Source of the DNA: Lonepinella sp051851555
Lineage (GTDB): Bacteria > Pseudomonadota > Gammaproteobacteria > Enterobacterales > Pasteurellaceae
Length of the DNA: 64,000 bases
Direction of reading: 5' to 3'
Assembly (NCBI RefSeq): GCF_051851555.1
Contig: NZ_JBPDVH010000001.1
Coordinates: 124,001 to 188,000, forward strand
This document shows positions 25,781 to 33,955 of the stretch, in pieces; the stretch's first letter is position 1; each line of letters begins with the position of its first letter. The notes below the pieces were generated by a model that worked only from the letters and a program-made list of their open reading frames with translations, searched no databases and was not told the origin of the DNA. The translations under genes and the position numbers were made by a program.

Positions 25781-26199
25781 AGGGTTTCTACTTTTTGTCT
25801 GAACTCAAGAAGTAAAGGGAAATATTGAGAAATAATTTTATTGAACTCATCTTCTAAAATATCTTCATTATAGGTATGTACCGTAAGATTTCTAGTTTTA
25901 ATCATTTCCATCCAAACTTCGCCCTGAGAAATATAACCCAAATTAAAGGCTTCACGAGTTGCGGTTCTTGAACCTCCCTCAAAATCCCCCTCATACTGCA
26001 AAATATCTTTCATCAATTTCCACGCCAATTCGTGGGTAAATTCAAAACGTTGAATAATGCTTTCTTGAACGATATTTTCAATAAGTCCATCAATTTTCTC
26101 TATCGCATCGTCGCATTTTTCAATGGCCTCGCTCAAACGTGCTAAGGCTTTTTGATAATGCTCAAATCGCTGTTTTAACCTAATAATTTGTTGATCCAC
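25762..26199 (-). CDS. hepT: HEPN-domain toxin, HI0074 family
   Basis: The 145-residue helical protein matches the 'nucleotidyltransferase substrate-binding protein, HI0074 family'. It carries the HEPN RNase-type motif RxxxxH (Arg103-His108 in RNLTVH) followed by TYN, close to the HxY tail that MntA modifies in related systems. It precedes mntA with a 19-base overlap, the usual order for HEPN-MNT modules. It is an RNase toxin candidate, but activity in this organism is inference. Confidence 0.88.
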   Translation of the reverse strand: MDQQIIRLKQRFEHYQKALARLSEAIEKCDDAIEKIDGLIENIVQESIIQRFEFTHELAWKLMKDILQYEGDFEGGSRTATREAFNLGYISQGEVWMEMIKTRNLTVHTYNEDILEDEFNKIISQYFPLLLEFRQKVETLCQNLD

Positions 26200-26243
26200 A
26201 ATAACACTCGATATTTTATATCAATTCGTCCCTACTATAATAT

Positions 26244-26630
26244 CTAGTGATTCGCTTTTAATAAGGCAATCATGTCTTCCAACATGGCGATTTCTTTTTG
26301 TTGTTTCGCCAACAATTCATCTTTATGGGAAAGTATTAATTTTAGTTTTTCGTTTTCAGCAATAATGCTCTCTGTTGCACCAATATACTGTTTATGATTG
26401 GAATTATCACCAATAGAAAAAATAAGGGCTTTTTCAGGAGATTGAATAAGTTCAACCATATCAATATTAAAGATATTAGCGATTTGTTGTAGTTTATCCA
26501 AGTTCAACTTAGTTTCACCATTTTCAATTTTTGCATAACCTGTCGGCGACATATCTAGTTTTTCCGCAACCTGTTCTTGTGATAATCCACTGATCTTACG
26601 CATTGCTTTAATTGTATTATGTACGTCCAT
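26244..26630 (-). CDS. XRE-family transcriptional regulator
   Basis: The 128-residue product has a helix-turn-helix at about residues 5-60 (LSQEQVAEKLDMSPTGYAKIE) and a C-terminal coiled coil rich in Glu, Lys and Leu (about 88-125). Such proteins are small DNA-binding repressors. It is 44 bp upstream of the HEPN gene on the same strand and divergent from the lipoprotein at 26754. A dyad at 26661-26685 in that gap is a candidate operator. Confidence 0.85.
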   Translation of the reverse strand: MDVHNTIKAMRKISGLSQEQVAEKLDMSPTGYAKIENGETKLNLDKLQQIANIFNIDMVELIQSPEKALIFSIGDNSNHKQYIGATESIIAENEKLKLILSHKDELLAKQQKEIAMLEDMIALLKANH

Positions 26631-26660
26631 TATGTTGTCCTATTTAATTGAAAAACTAAG

Positions 26661-26685
26661 AAAAAGTGGATTTATCTCACTTTTT
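26661..26685. promoter_or_regulatory. Candidate operator in the divergent gap
   Basis: AAAAAGTG (26661-26668) and CACTTTTT (26678-26685) are exact complements around 9 bases. It lies 31 bp upstream of the XRE regulator start and 69 bp before the divergent lipoprotein gene. Confidence 0.4.
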
Positions 26686-26753
26686 GTCTGTGGATAAATA
26701 CTATTCAAAATTGTATCATTTAACTCTTTATTATTCAATCATTTGGAAATATT

Positions 26754-27494
26754 ATGAACACCTATATTTTACTGCCTTGTACACTTGCCTTATTTGCTCT
26801 CTCTGGCTGTGGAAAAACAACCCCTAATTGTTCTGATACAAAAGTTTTAGATACAGTATCGAGATTAATCAAGCAGAAACTGCCTAATGATTATCAAAAC
26901 AGCGATATTCAATATTCAGGAACAAGGATGACAGATAAACATCAGAAACTGGATATTTTGCTGTGTACAACACAGTTTTCTACGCAATTAAGCGATCAAC
27001 AAGTTCAAGAAATAATAGATAAAGGTATCAAAAATACTGAAAAAGAAATGGCCGAATATGAACAGAAAATCACAGAATTAAAAGCCAAAGCAGATGCCAT
27101 GGCTTTGGAAGAAATTAAGGAATTAGAACAAACTATTCAAGAAATTCAGACCGAAGCAGATAAAAACCCCGAATACAAAGTAACGATTTCACCTCATAGA
27201 AAGCGGAATGCTAAGGATGCGATCGCTTTTTATCAAGATCTAATTGAATCACTCAAGCAACCAGATACTCGCTATGAAATGCTTCAGAATCCTGATACGA
27301 GCACAAATCTGACAGCACCATTTTCTACTACACTTCGATCCTACGACGTCATTTTAAAAAGTCGCCAAGAACTGATCTCTGAAGAACATTTATCTATGAC
27401 AAGAAGTCGATTAAAAAACACCATTAGTCGCCAAATTCGTTACAAAATTGAACCTGCTGATAATGGTGACTCCTATATTACTTTACTTAAATAA
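26754..27494 (+). CDS. Lipoprotein of unknown function
   Basis: The 246-residue product has a lipobox ending at Cys19 (FALSGC). The mature part has a charged coiled-coil stretch (about residues 95-142, many Glu/Lys/Ala with EYEQKITELKAKADAM) and otherwise no recognised domain. It starts an apparent two-gene unit with the membrane protein 20 bp downstream. Base composition is more AT-rich than neighbouring men genes, consistent with acquired DNA. Confidence 0.75.
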   Translation: MNTYILLPCTLALFALSGCGKTTPNCSDTKVLDTVSRLIKQKLPNDYQNSDIQYSGTRMTDKHQKLDILLCTTQFSTQLSDQQVQEIIDKGIKNTEKEMAEYEQKITELKAKADAMALEEIKELEQTIQEIQTEADKNPEYKVTISPHRKRNAKDAIAFYQDLIESLKQPDTRYEMLQNPDTSTNLTAPFSTTLRSYDVILKSRQELISEEHLSMTRSRLKNTISRQIRYKIEPADNGDSYITLLK

Positions 27495-27514
27495 AGCATA
27501 AGGGCATCACATTA

Positions 27515-27943
27515 ATGATAAAGGTTTTCATTATCCCTTTTTTAGGAGCTATAGTATCCGTTATTTTTTCTTATTATGCTTACATTAAATTAAAGTATGT
27601 TAAGAAACTATATTTAGGCATCAGCATAATTTTAATTAATCTTGTTTTTTCTCTTATTTTTTCGCTAACACAAGAGCAATCCTCTTTTTTTGACGTACTA
27701 AGACAGAATGTCGGTGCTTACTTACTTATCATTTTACTCATAACGCAAAAATCAGGACATTATGAACATCAAACTAAAAAAGGGAAAAAAGATAGACGGT
27801 TTAAGAAAAATCATTTTCATGACACAACAAATTATAAATTAAGAAATTTCTTTCTCCCAATAGTATTACCAGTCTGGATTTTTTTCGCATTCATCATGCT
27901 ACCCAAGATTGTTTCATTCATCACTTCATTATTATTTAGCTAA
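27515..27943 (+). CDS. Membrane protein of unknown function
   Basis: The 142-residue product has about four hydrophobic segments: two near the N-terminus (residues 3-22, 33-50), one near 66-78 and one near the C-terminus (LPIVLPVWIFFAFIML). A basic loop (KKGKKDRRFKKN) lies between the third and fourth. No family recognised. The start ATG is 20 bp after the lipoprotein stop. A 20-bp palindromic terminator follows. Confidence 0.65.
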   Translation: MIKVFIIPFLGAIVSVIFSYYAYIKLKYVKKLYLGISIILINLVFSLIFSLTQEQSSFFDVLRQNVGAYLLIILLITQKSGHYEHQTKKGKKDRRFKKNHFHDTTNYKLRNFFLPIVLPVWIFFAFIMLPKIVSFITSLLFS

Positions 27944-27949
27944 ATCATA

Positions 27950-27976
27950 AAAAGGCGGATATCCGCCTTTAGTTTT
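27950..27976. terminator. Bidirectional terminator
   Basis: AAAGGCGGAT directly joined to ATCCGCCTTT makes a perfect 20-bp palindrome with T- and A-rich flanks. It lies between the membrane-protein gene and the convergent menB. Confidence 0.85.
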
Positions 27977-27978
27977 AA

Positions 27979-28836
27979 TTAAGGATTCCGCTTAAACTTA
28001 CTAAAATCAGGGGCGCGTTTTTCATTAAACGCATTGCGTCCCTCTTGCCCTTCTTCGGTCATATAGAACAACATGGTGGCATTACCTGCTAATTCTTGTA
28101 AACCTGCTTGTCCGTCACAATCGGCATTTAATGCCGCTTTTAAGCAACGTAACGCAATCGGGCTGTTACGCAACATTTCACGGCACCAACGCACGGTTTC
28201 TTTCTCTAAATCCGCATAAGGCACAACGGTGTTCACTAAACCCATATCCAAGGCCTCTTGGGCGTTGTATTGACGGCATAAGAACCAGATTTCACGGGCT
28301 TTTTTCTGACCCACAAGGCGAGCCATATAACTGGCCCCCCAACCGCCGTCAAAGGAACCCACTTTCGGTCCTGTTTGACCGTAAATGGCGTTATCCGCAG
28401 ACACGGTAATATCACAAAGCATATGCAACACGTGACCACCACCAATAGCATAACCAGCTACCATGGCCACCACAGGTTTCGGGCAAGTGCGAATATCACG
28501 TTGAAAATCTAATACGTTTAAATGATGCACACCGCTTTCGTCTTTATAACCGCCGTAGTCACCACGTACTTTTTGGTCACCGCCAGAACAAAACGCTTTT
28601 TCGCCTTGACCGGTTAACACAATCACACCGATTTTTTCATCAAAACGTGCGTCTGCAAAGGCGTTAATCATTTCTTTCACCGTTTGTGGACGAAACGCAT
28701 TACGCACTTCAGGGCGGTTAATGGTAATTTTGGCAATGCCATCAGTGGATTTATGATAAAGAATATCGCTGTAACCGTTGCTGTGATCGACCCATTCAAT
28801 CGGGGCGTAAAGCACATCATCTTTTGGATTTTGCAT
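27979..28836 (-). CDS. menB: 1,4-Dihydroxy-2-naphthoyl-CoA synthase
   Basis: MenB closes the second ring of menaquinone from o-succinylbenzoyl-CoA. The 285-residue crotonase-family protein has CSGGDQKVRGDYGGY (active-site loop near 85-100), GYAIGGGHVLH and GPKVGSFDGG, and ends DFSKFKRNP, exactly as in E. coli. It follows menH by 39 bp. Confidence 0.98.
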   Translation of the reverse strand: MQNPKDDVLYAPIEWVDHSNGYSDILYHKSTDGIAKITINRPEVRNAFRPQTVKEMINAFADARFDEKIGVIVLTGQGEKAFCSGGDQKVRGDYGGYKDESGVHHLNVLDFQRDIRTCPKPVVAMVAGYAIGGGHVLHMLCDITVSADNAIYGQTGPKVGSFDGGWGASYMARLVGQKKAREIWFLCRQYNAQEALDMGLVNTVVPYADLEKETVRWCREMLRNSPIALRCLKAALNADCDGQAGLQELAGNATMLFYMTEEGQEGRNAFNEKRAPDFSKFKRNP

Positions 28837-28875
28837 AAAAATGTCCTTAATTGTTTTTAATAAAAAGTGCGGTCA

Positions 28876-29637
28876 TTATAACGGAACTTTTGCGATCTCA
28901 AAAGCAAAACGCTGTAATTGTTCCGCAAAGGCTTGGGGATTTTCTAAATGGGCATTATGCCCTGCTTGTGGAATAGTGCAAAATGACAAATTTTTTTGTA
29001 TCGCTAATTGCGTAAATTTCTGATCTCGTTCGCCCACCATATAATAAATTGGCAATATTTTAGACCGCACTTTCTCACTCAACTCTGGCTGTTTCGCTAA
29101 ACTGGTTGCTAATAACATTTTCCCGATATTTTCACCGCAGTTTGTGGCACGTTTAGCAATTAATGCCGCACGTTGTGGGCCAGTCAAATGCGAAAAAACC
29201 GGCTGTTGATACCAATCTTGCAACACCGTTTCAGGCAATTCCGTTATAAACCGTTTGGCCCATTGTTGATCGTTTCGCCAACGTTGTTGCTTTTCCTGTT
29301 CATTGTTCAGCCCTAAATTCGCCCCCTCTACAATGACCCCTTGTAAATGGCCTTTTGCACAATGGGAATGCAACGCATAATATAATGCTAGCCGTCCACC
29401 TAATGAGTAACCCACTAAAATATAAGGCTTATTTTGAATTTTCTGCTGGATTTGCTGTGAAATAAATTGAGCGGTTTGCTCAAAATCCGTTACTTCTACT
29501 TGCTTATTTTCACCATGAAATGGCAAATCCAATGCAAAACAATTAAACTGCGGTGCATTTTTTTGCAATTTTTCGATAATGGCTTGCCAATCAGCTTTGG
29601 TGCCAAGTAATCCATGTAAGAAAATTAAAGTTGGCAT
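28876..29637 (-). CDS. menH: SHCHC synthase
   Basis: MenH eliminates pyruvate from SEPHCHC during menaquinone synthesis. The 253-residue alpha/beta-hydrolase has the nucleophile elbow GYSLGG (Ser near residue 83), the aspartate in YYMVGERDQKF and the histidine in QAGHNAHLENP. The ATG at 29637 is used because AGGACGAAAT directly precedes it; a frame from 29670 lies within the upstream terminator. It is upstream of menB. Confidence 0.92.
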   Translation of the reverse strand: MPTLIFLHGLLGTKADWQAIIEKLQKNAPQFNCFALDLPFHGENKQVEVTDFEQTAQFISQQIQQKIQNKPYILVGYSLGGRLALYYALHSHCAKGHLQGVIVEGANLGLNNEQEKQQRWRNDQQWAKRFITELPETVLQDWYQQPVFSHLTGPQRAALIAKRATNCGENIGKMLLATSLAKQPELSEKVRSKILPIYYMVGERDQKFTQLAIQKNLSFCTIPQAGHNAHLENPQAFAEQLQRFAFEIAKVPL

Positions 29638-29651
29638 ATTTCGTCCTAATA

Positions 29652-29680
29652 AAAAAACCACGTTTATCATAACGTGGTTT
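29652..29680 (-). terminator. Terminator of the AGCS symporter gene
   Basis: AAACCACGTT and AACGTGGTTT form a 10-bp stem with a 6-base loop, followed on the minus strand by seven Ts. It ends about 15 bp before the menH start, so menH must start transcription at or within this region or depend on read-through. Confidence 0.88.
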
Positions 29681-29696
29681 CAACAAAAAATCAGCT

Positions 29697-31079
29697 TTAT
29701 TTCATCGCCGTAGCTAACGCATGATCATGCAATTCACCGTCCTGTAAGCGTCGGAAATAATCCTTTGTTTCATTCACAATCACATGACGCAAACCAATCA
29801 ATGCCACCAAATTTGGAAACGCCATTAAACCATTCACAATATCAGCTAAAATCCAGATCGTTTTTAATTCAATAAACGCCCCACAAGCGACCAGCATAAT
29901 AAAAATCGCACGGTAAACTTTAATGCCTCGAATATCAAAGAGATACACAAAACAACGTTCGCCATAATAGCACCAACCTAAAATCGTGGTAAACGCAAAA
30001 AACAGCAAGCCAATCGTCACAATGGTCGCCCCTATGCTTGAACCTAATCCTTGTGCAAAGGCTAAATTGGTGGCTGCCGCCCCCTCTGTGGGACCGTTCC
30101 AAACACCGGTTATCACCAACACCAGTCCTGTCATGGAACACACAATAATGGTATCTAAAAATGTCCCAGTCATGGAAATCAACCCTTGGCGTACAGGTTC
30201 TTTCGTTTGTGCCGCTGCTGCCGCAATGGGTGCCGAACCTAAGCCAGCCTCATTGGAAAAAATCCCCCGAGCAACGCCAGCTTGAATGGCTTTCATCACG
30301 GTTAACCCTAATGCCCCACCGATAGCCGCTTGCGGATTAAACGCACTCTGGATAATTAAGGAAATCGCTGCCGGTATTTTATCGGCATTAAGCAGTAAAA
30401 TTACCAACGACGTAAGCACATAAAGTATCGCCATAAATGGCACAATTAAAGTCGACGCCTTGGCAATGCGTTTTACGCCCCCCAAGATAATCGCTGCCAC
30501 CAACGCCGTCACCACCGCTGCGGTGATACCGACTGGCACATTGAAAGAATCTTGCATGGCATGGGTAATCGCATTAATTTGCGGAAACGTCCCAATGCCA
30601 AAAAACGCCACCAACACGCCAAAAATCGCAAATAATTTTGCCAACCATTTAAGCCCTAGCCCACGTTCAATATAGTACATCGGACCGCCCGCCATAAAGC
30701 CGTTTTTATCACGCACCCGATATTTGACCGCTAACAATCCCTCAGCATATTTGGTCGCCATCCCTAACAAGGCCACTAACCACATCCAAAACATTGCCCC
30801 CGGCCCACCGGTTTGAATAGCCGTCGCCACGCCCACAATATTCCCCGTACCGATCGTCGCCGAAAGTGCGGTGCAGAGTGCGGCAAAAGCAGACACGTCG
30901 CCCGCTTGCCCATTACCTTTCTCACGTTTAAACATATAACCCAAGGCACGTGGCAACTGCACAATTTGAATAAAACCAAGCCGTAGGGTTAAATAAAGCC
31001 CTGTGCCAGCTAATAAAATCAGTAGCGGCGGCCCCCAAATAAAGCTATCAATGGATGATAAAAAATCTGACATTAACAT
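29697..31079 (-). CDS. AGCS-family sodium:amino-acid (alanine/glycine) symporter
   Basis: The 460-residue protein has about ten membrane segments and AGCS signatures (GPPLLILLAGTGLYLT near the N-terminus, SATIGTGNIVGVATAIQTGGPGA, GIFSNEAGLGSAPIAAAAA). The start at 31079 (MLMSDFLSSID) has GAGA 6 bases upstream; the longer frame to 31229 runs through the riboswitch and is rejected. The upstream glycine aptamer implies glycine as the substrate. H. influenzae has the same arrangement. Confidence 0.93.
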   Translation of the reverse strand: MLMSDFLSSIDSFIWGPPLLILLAGTGLYLTLRLGFIQIVQLPRALGYMFKREKGNGQAGDVSAFAALCTALSATIGTGNIVGVATAIQTGGPGAMFWMWLVALLGMATKYAEGLLAVKYRVRDKNGFMAGGPMYYIERGLGLKWLAKLFAIFGVLVAFFGIGTFPQINAITHAMQDSFNVPVGITAAVVTALVAAIILGGVKRIAKASTLIVPFMAILYVLTSLVILLLNADKIPAAISLIIQSAFNPQAAIGGALGLTVMKAIQAGVARGIFSNEAGLGSAPIAAAAAQTKEPVRQGLISMTGTFLDTIIVCSMTGLVLVITGVWNGPTEGAAATNLAFAQGLGSSIGATIVTIGLLFFAFTTILGWCYYGERCFVYLFDIRGIKVYRAIFIMLVACGAFIELKTIWILADIVNGLMAFPNLVALIGLRHVIVNETKDYFRRLQDGELHDHALATAMK

Positions 31080-31137
31080 AATGATTCTCGTAAAAATTTT
31101 AAAAAATTTATACAAGGTAGCGGAAAGCATAGAAGAA

Positions 31138-31156
31138 TACGCTGCCAAACAGCGTA
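31138..31156 (-). promoter_or_regulatory. Hairpin in the riboswitch expression platform
   Basis: TACGCTG and CAGCGTA form a 7-bp stem with a 5-base loop between the aptamer and the symporter start. It lacks a strong T-run, so it could be part of a translation-level or anti-terminator switch. Confidence 0.45.
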
Positions 31157-31159
31157 AAA

Positions 31160-31300
31160 ACTGGAATAACCTTTCGCCCCTGTCCTTTTGCCTGAGCGTT
31201 TGAAGTGTTTGTTTTACAACAAAAATCACTCTTTCGCCTTCGGCGTTCCGCTACATTACTTTGAATGTACGAAATCTCTCCAAGGGTTCGTCCACTAGCA
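31160..31300 (-). ncRNA. Glycine riboswitch (gcvT type)
   Basis: On the minus strand the conserved blocks appear in order: GGAGAGATTTC (31271-31281), GCCGAAGGC (31236-31244), and CTCAGGCAAAAGGACAGGGG (31176-31195). These are the signature sequences of the glycine aptamer. It lies in the leader of the AGCS symporter. One complete aptamer is seen; a partial upstream match (TTTCAGGTGCTGTCT at about 31325-31340) may be the remnant of a second one. Confidence 0.93.
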
Positions 31301-31486
31301 GTCCTTGCTGACATTATTCTTAATAGACAGCACCTGAAAGATTTTACCTCGTCGGTATAGGGTCAATTCCCTATTCTCCAACTAGCTTCAACCGAACTAA
31401 TTTTTACTTTATTTCATCAAGAAAAAAGTGCGGTCAATTCTAGCAAAAATTTTGCAAAATTCAACCACACTTTACCTGTTTTGTGC

Positions 31487-31753
31487 TTATTTTGTTTCTC
31501 GTTCCCACTTTCTCGCAATATAGCTACAACTTGGTATCAAGTTTAGATCTTTTTCCCGAATAAACGCTACCAATGCTTGATATAATTTATCCGCCACACC
31601 TTGCCCTCGCAACACTTCTGACACATAAGTATGATTAGCATTAATGGTTTGATTATCCACGAAAAAATAGGTTAATTCAGCGATCTTGGTGCCATTATCG
31701 TCCAAAACAAAAAATTCGCCTTGCTCGTTGTTGTGTTGGTGTTGAATATTCAT
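31487..31753 (-). CDS. Small GNAT-type acetyltransferase (YjdJ-like)
   Basis: The 88-residue product is a minimal GNAT fold: FFVLDDNGTKIAELTYF, then HTYVSEVLRGQGVADKLYQALVAF, which contains the acetyl-CoA-binding RGQGVA. Members of this short family (PF14542) are uncharacterised N-acetyltransferases. It starts 2 bp after yacG and ends the coaE-yacG operon. Confidence 0.88.
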   Translation of the reverse strand: MNIQHQHNNEQGEFFVLDDNGTKIAELTYFFVDNQTINANHTYVSEVLRGQGVADKLYQALVAFIREKDLNLIPSCSYIARKWERETK

Positions 31754-31755
31754 GT

Positions 31756-31968
31756 TTATTTTACCCAGTCTTCTGAAAACTCACTACTTTCAGCAAAATC
31801 TGCCGTTTCACAAGGAATAGCTTTTTCTTCTGCTGCCCATTCGCCTAAATCAATTAATTGGCAACGTTTACTGCAAAAAGGGCGATACGCACTTTCAGGC
31901 GACCAAACCACAGGCTTTTTACAAGTTGGACACTCTACGCTAAAGGTTTCTGCCATTTTTCTTCTCAC
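31756..31968 (-). CDS. yacG: DNA gyrase inhibitor YacG
   Basis: The 70-residue zinc-binding protein has the Cys4 site CPTCKKP ... FCSKRCQLIDLG, diagnostic for YacG, which binds GyrB and blocks gyrase in E. coli. It overlaps the 3' end of coaE by 29 bases, so it is translationally linked to it. Confidence 0.94.
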   Translation of the reverse strand: MRRKMAETFSVECPTCKKPVVWSPESAYRPFCSKRCQLIDLGEWAAEEKAIPCETADFAESSEFSEDWVK

Positions 31969-32569
31969 TTAATTGCAAATAATATTGGTGTAATTCTAGC
32001 ACTTTTTGGCGAAGTTCGCTCTTAGTTTGTGCAAAATCCCCATCATTATTAATCACATCATCTGCGACCTTTAGGCGTTCATTTCGGCTTACCTGAGTAT
32101 TGATAATTTGTTGAATTAATTGGCGTTTATTATTATCTCGCTGACTGGCACGATCTAATTGCGTTTCAACCGACACATCCACCACCAACACCCGATCACA
32201 AAGTGCGGTCAATTTATTTTCAATTAATAACGGCACCACAAACAACACATAAGGGGCAGTTTGAGCCTGTAATTGCACCAAACATTCCGCCCGAATAGCG
32301 GGGTGTAACAACTGATTTAGCCAATGTTTCTCGCTTGCATTATTAAACACCTTTTCACGCAACACTGCACGATTTAGCTCGCCATTTTCGGTTAAAATTT
32401 CCTGCCCAAAATGCACCGCAATTTGCTCCAACAAGGGCGATCCTTTTTCCACCACCTGACGAGCCACCACATCCGCATCCACCAATGGCACGCCTTGTTC
32501 TGCAAAAAGATTGGCAATGGTCGTTTTACCACTACCGATACCGCCTGTCAGTCCGATGATGTAGGTCAT
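31940..32569 (-). CDS. coaE: Dephospho-CoA kinase
   Basis: CoaE phosphorylates dephospho-CoA, the last step of coenzyme A synthesis. The 209-residue product has the P-loop GLTGGIGSGKTT (residues about 6-17) and the family's DVVARQVVEKG and LLHPAIR phrases. It heads the coaE-yacG-GNAT unit. In P. multocida-like genomes coaE directly follows the pilus genes; here 4.1 kb of other DNA intervenes. Confidence 0.96.
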   Translation of the reverse strand: MTYIIGLTGGIGSGKTTIANLFAEQGVPLVDADVVARQVVEKGSPLLEQIAVHFGQEILTENGELNRAVLREKVFNNASEKHWLNQLLHPAIRAECLVQLQAQTAPYVLFVVPLLIENKLTALCDRVLVVDVSVETQLDRASQRDNNKRQLIQQIINTQVSRNERLKVADDVINNDGDFAQTKSELRQKVLELHQYYLQLSEKKNGRNL

Positions 32570-32627
32570 TGTTTTCTCCGTTTGTGATTTTTAGGTTATC
32601 TTATCCTATTTATCCCAAACATAAAAC

Positions 32628-32679
32628 AAACGTGTTCATTACTATCAAACACGATTGTTCGTTAGTAATGAACACGTTT
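32628..32679. terminator. 17-bp perfect inverted repeat, probable terminator
   Basis: The arm at 32628-32644 (AAACGTGTTCATTACTA) is exactly complementary to 32663-32679, with an 18-base loop. It lies 17 bp after the stop of the exported-protein gene on the minus strand and before coaE. No uniform T-run follows, and the stem is longer than most terminators. Confidence 0.6.
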
Positions 32680-32695
32680 AAACTTCACTTTATAT

Positions 32696-33265
32696 TTAAA
32701 ATCCACAATCATACTCAAGCACTGCACGCTTTGAGTTGCCTGTAACCACGGTATACCAAGAACCAGCACCGCAACCTATTCCTGAGCCTGCGACTTTATT
32801 AAAGCCTTGTTTAAGCAATTGAAATTCACGTTCACTCATTGGTGCAAAAACAATATCTTCATTCCAGTTCTCGAAGCCGCAAATTAACTGAATACTTTTT
32901 ATTTTCAAGCCAAATAAACTGGCATTTTTTAAGGGGATTTCAGAACCGCCCAAGCCATCTTTTAAGGTTTTAGCTGGAAGTAAATTCTTACGATAAGGAA
33001 GTGGAACATTAGAATATTGACCGTTTACCGCTTCTGGTGTGGCTACGCAAGTATTTACCTTTACCCCTTCCGTTTCCCATCCCATATCAACAGACATCTG
33101 TGCACTTTTAATGAGTGATTCAATAACCTTAATCTCGTTATTATATTGCGTTGCGTTATCTTCTGCTTTTTGGGAAGCTGTTCGATACTCAAAAAGCGGT
33201 GTCCAATCGGTGGCTTGGGCGAAGACAGGTAAACTGAAAAACAGATACACAATAAATCTTTTCAT
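32696..33265 (-). CDS. Exported protein of unknown function
   Basis: The 189-residue product begins with a short signal peptide (MKRFIVYLFFSLPVFAQA, cleavage after AQA). The mature part has four cysteines (in VNTCVAT, LICGFEN, GIGCGAG and EYDCGF), which suggests two disulfides in the periplasm. I do not recognise the family. It stands last in a run of minus-strand genes for small exported proteins (32696-34945). Confidence 0.75.
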   Translation of the reverse strand: MKRFIVYLFFSLPVFAQATDWTPLFEYRTASQKAEDNATQYNNEIKVIESLIKSAQMSVDMGWETEGVKVNTCVATPEAVNGQYSNVPLPYRKNLLPAKTLKDGLGGSEIPLKNASLFGLKIKSIQLICGFENWNEDIVFAPMSEREFQLLKQGFNKVAGSGIGCGAGSWYTVVTGNSKRAVLEYDCGF

Positions 33266-33356
33266 TATATTTTACTCATTGGTTATATCCTGTGTAGACT
33301 AACCTTGAATTGCCAAAATAAGAGTAACACTTTATCATGTACTTTGGGTGAAAAAT

Positions 33357-33397
33357 GAGCGTATATTTCAATTTTCAATGAAGAGAAGTATACGCTC
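33357..33397 (-). terminator. Terminator-like hairpin after the 144-residue protein gene
   Basis: GAGCGTATA and TATACGCTC are exact complements around 23 bases, followed on the minus strand by ATTTTT. Confidence 0.5.
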
Positions 33398-33424
33398 AAA
33401 ATTTTAGTGAGAAAAGCAAATTAT

Positions 33425-33859
33425 TTATGGTTTTAGTGCCTGATTTTTTTTAACACAGTACTCAGATAAGTTTGAATACTTACCTGTTTTATCTTTGCTA
33501 ATTGCAATTAATAAATCTACTCTCTCACCAAAAAAATTGAAGTCAATTACATCATCTTTAGAAACAGATGAAGATTGACCAATGTCATATTGTAATCCTT
33601 TAATAATTTTTTCTAGGTCTCCTTTGCCTATTTTATTAACATTATTTTCAGCTAATTGTTTAAGATAACTGTTACACTCTTGCGGAAGACTATTAACAAA
33701 CTCCACAGGTGTCATATTTTTTTCTTTCCCAAAAACAGAAATAGCCATAAGTTGTTTAGGGGCAAGATTTCTGTACAGAGCTAATCCTTCTGCATCAGAT
33801 AATGCAAAAGACGATGCGCTAGATAAACCTAGCAGTAAACTCAATACTAATTTTTTCAT
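33425..33859 (-). CDS. Small exported protein of unknown function
   Basis: The 144-residue product has a Sec signal (cleavage after SFA, near residue 19) and a mainly helical mature part with two cysteines (QECNSYL and EYCVKKN). The phrase MTPVEFVNSLP resembles MTVAEFGNQFD in the 162-residue protein encoded at 34457-34945, so the two may be distantly related; this likeness is short and unproven. GGAG lies before the ATG. Confidence 0.72.
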   Translation of the reverse strand: MKKLVLSLLLGLSSASSFALSDAEGLALYRNLAPKQLMAISVFGKEKNMTPVEFVNSLPQECNSYLKQLAENNVNKIGKGDLEKIIKGLQYDIGQSSSVSKDDVIDFNFFGERVDLLIAISKDKTGKYSNLSEYCVKKNQALKP

Positions 33860-33955
33860 TTTTTGTACTCCGTATTAATTAAAAAATCATTTTAGCGAAA
33901 AATCAAAACTGTCTTGCTTCAATAATCTCGCTACCATTAACTGTGTATTTAAAAA

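Noticed and set aside
31080..31229. N-terminal extension of the AGCS symporter to 31229
   Set aside because: The extension is translated from the glycine riboswitch and expression platform, which are non-coding.
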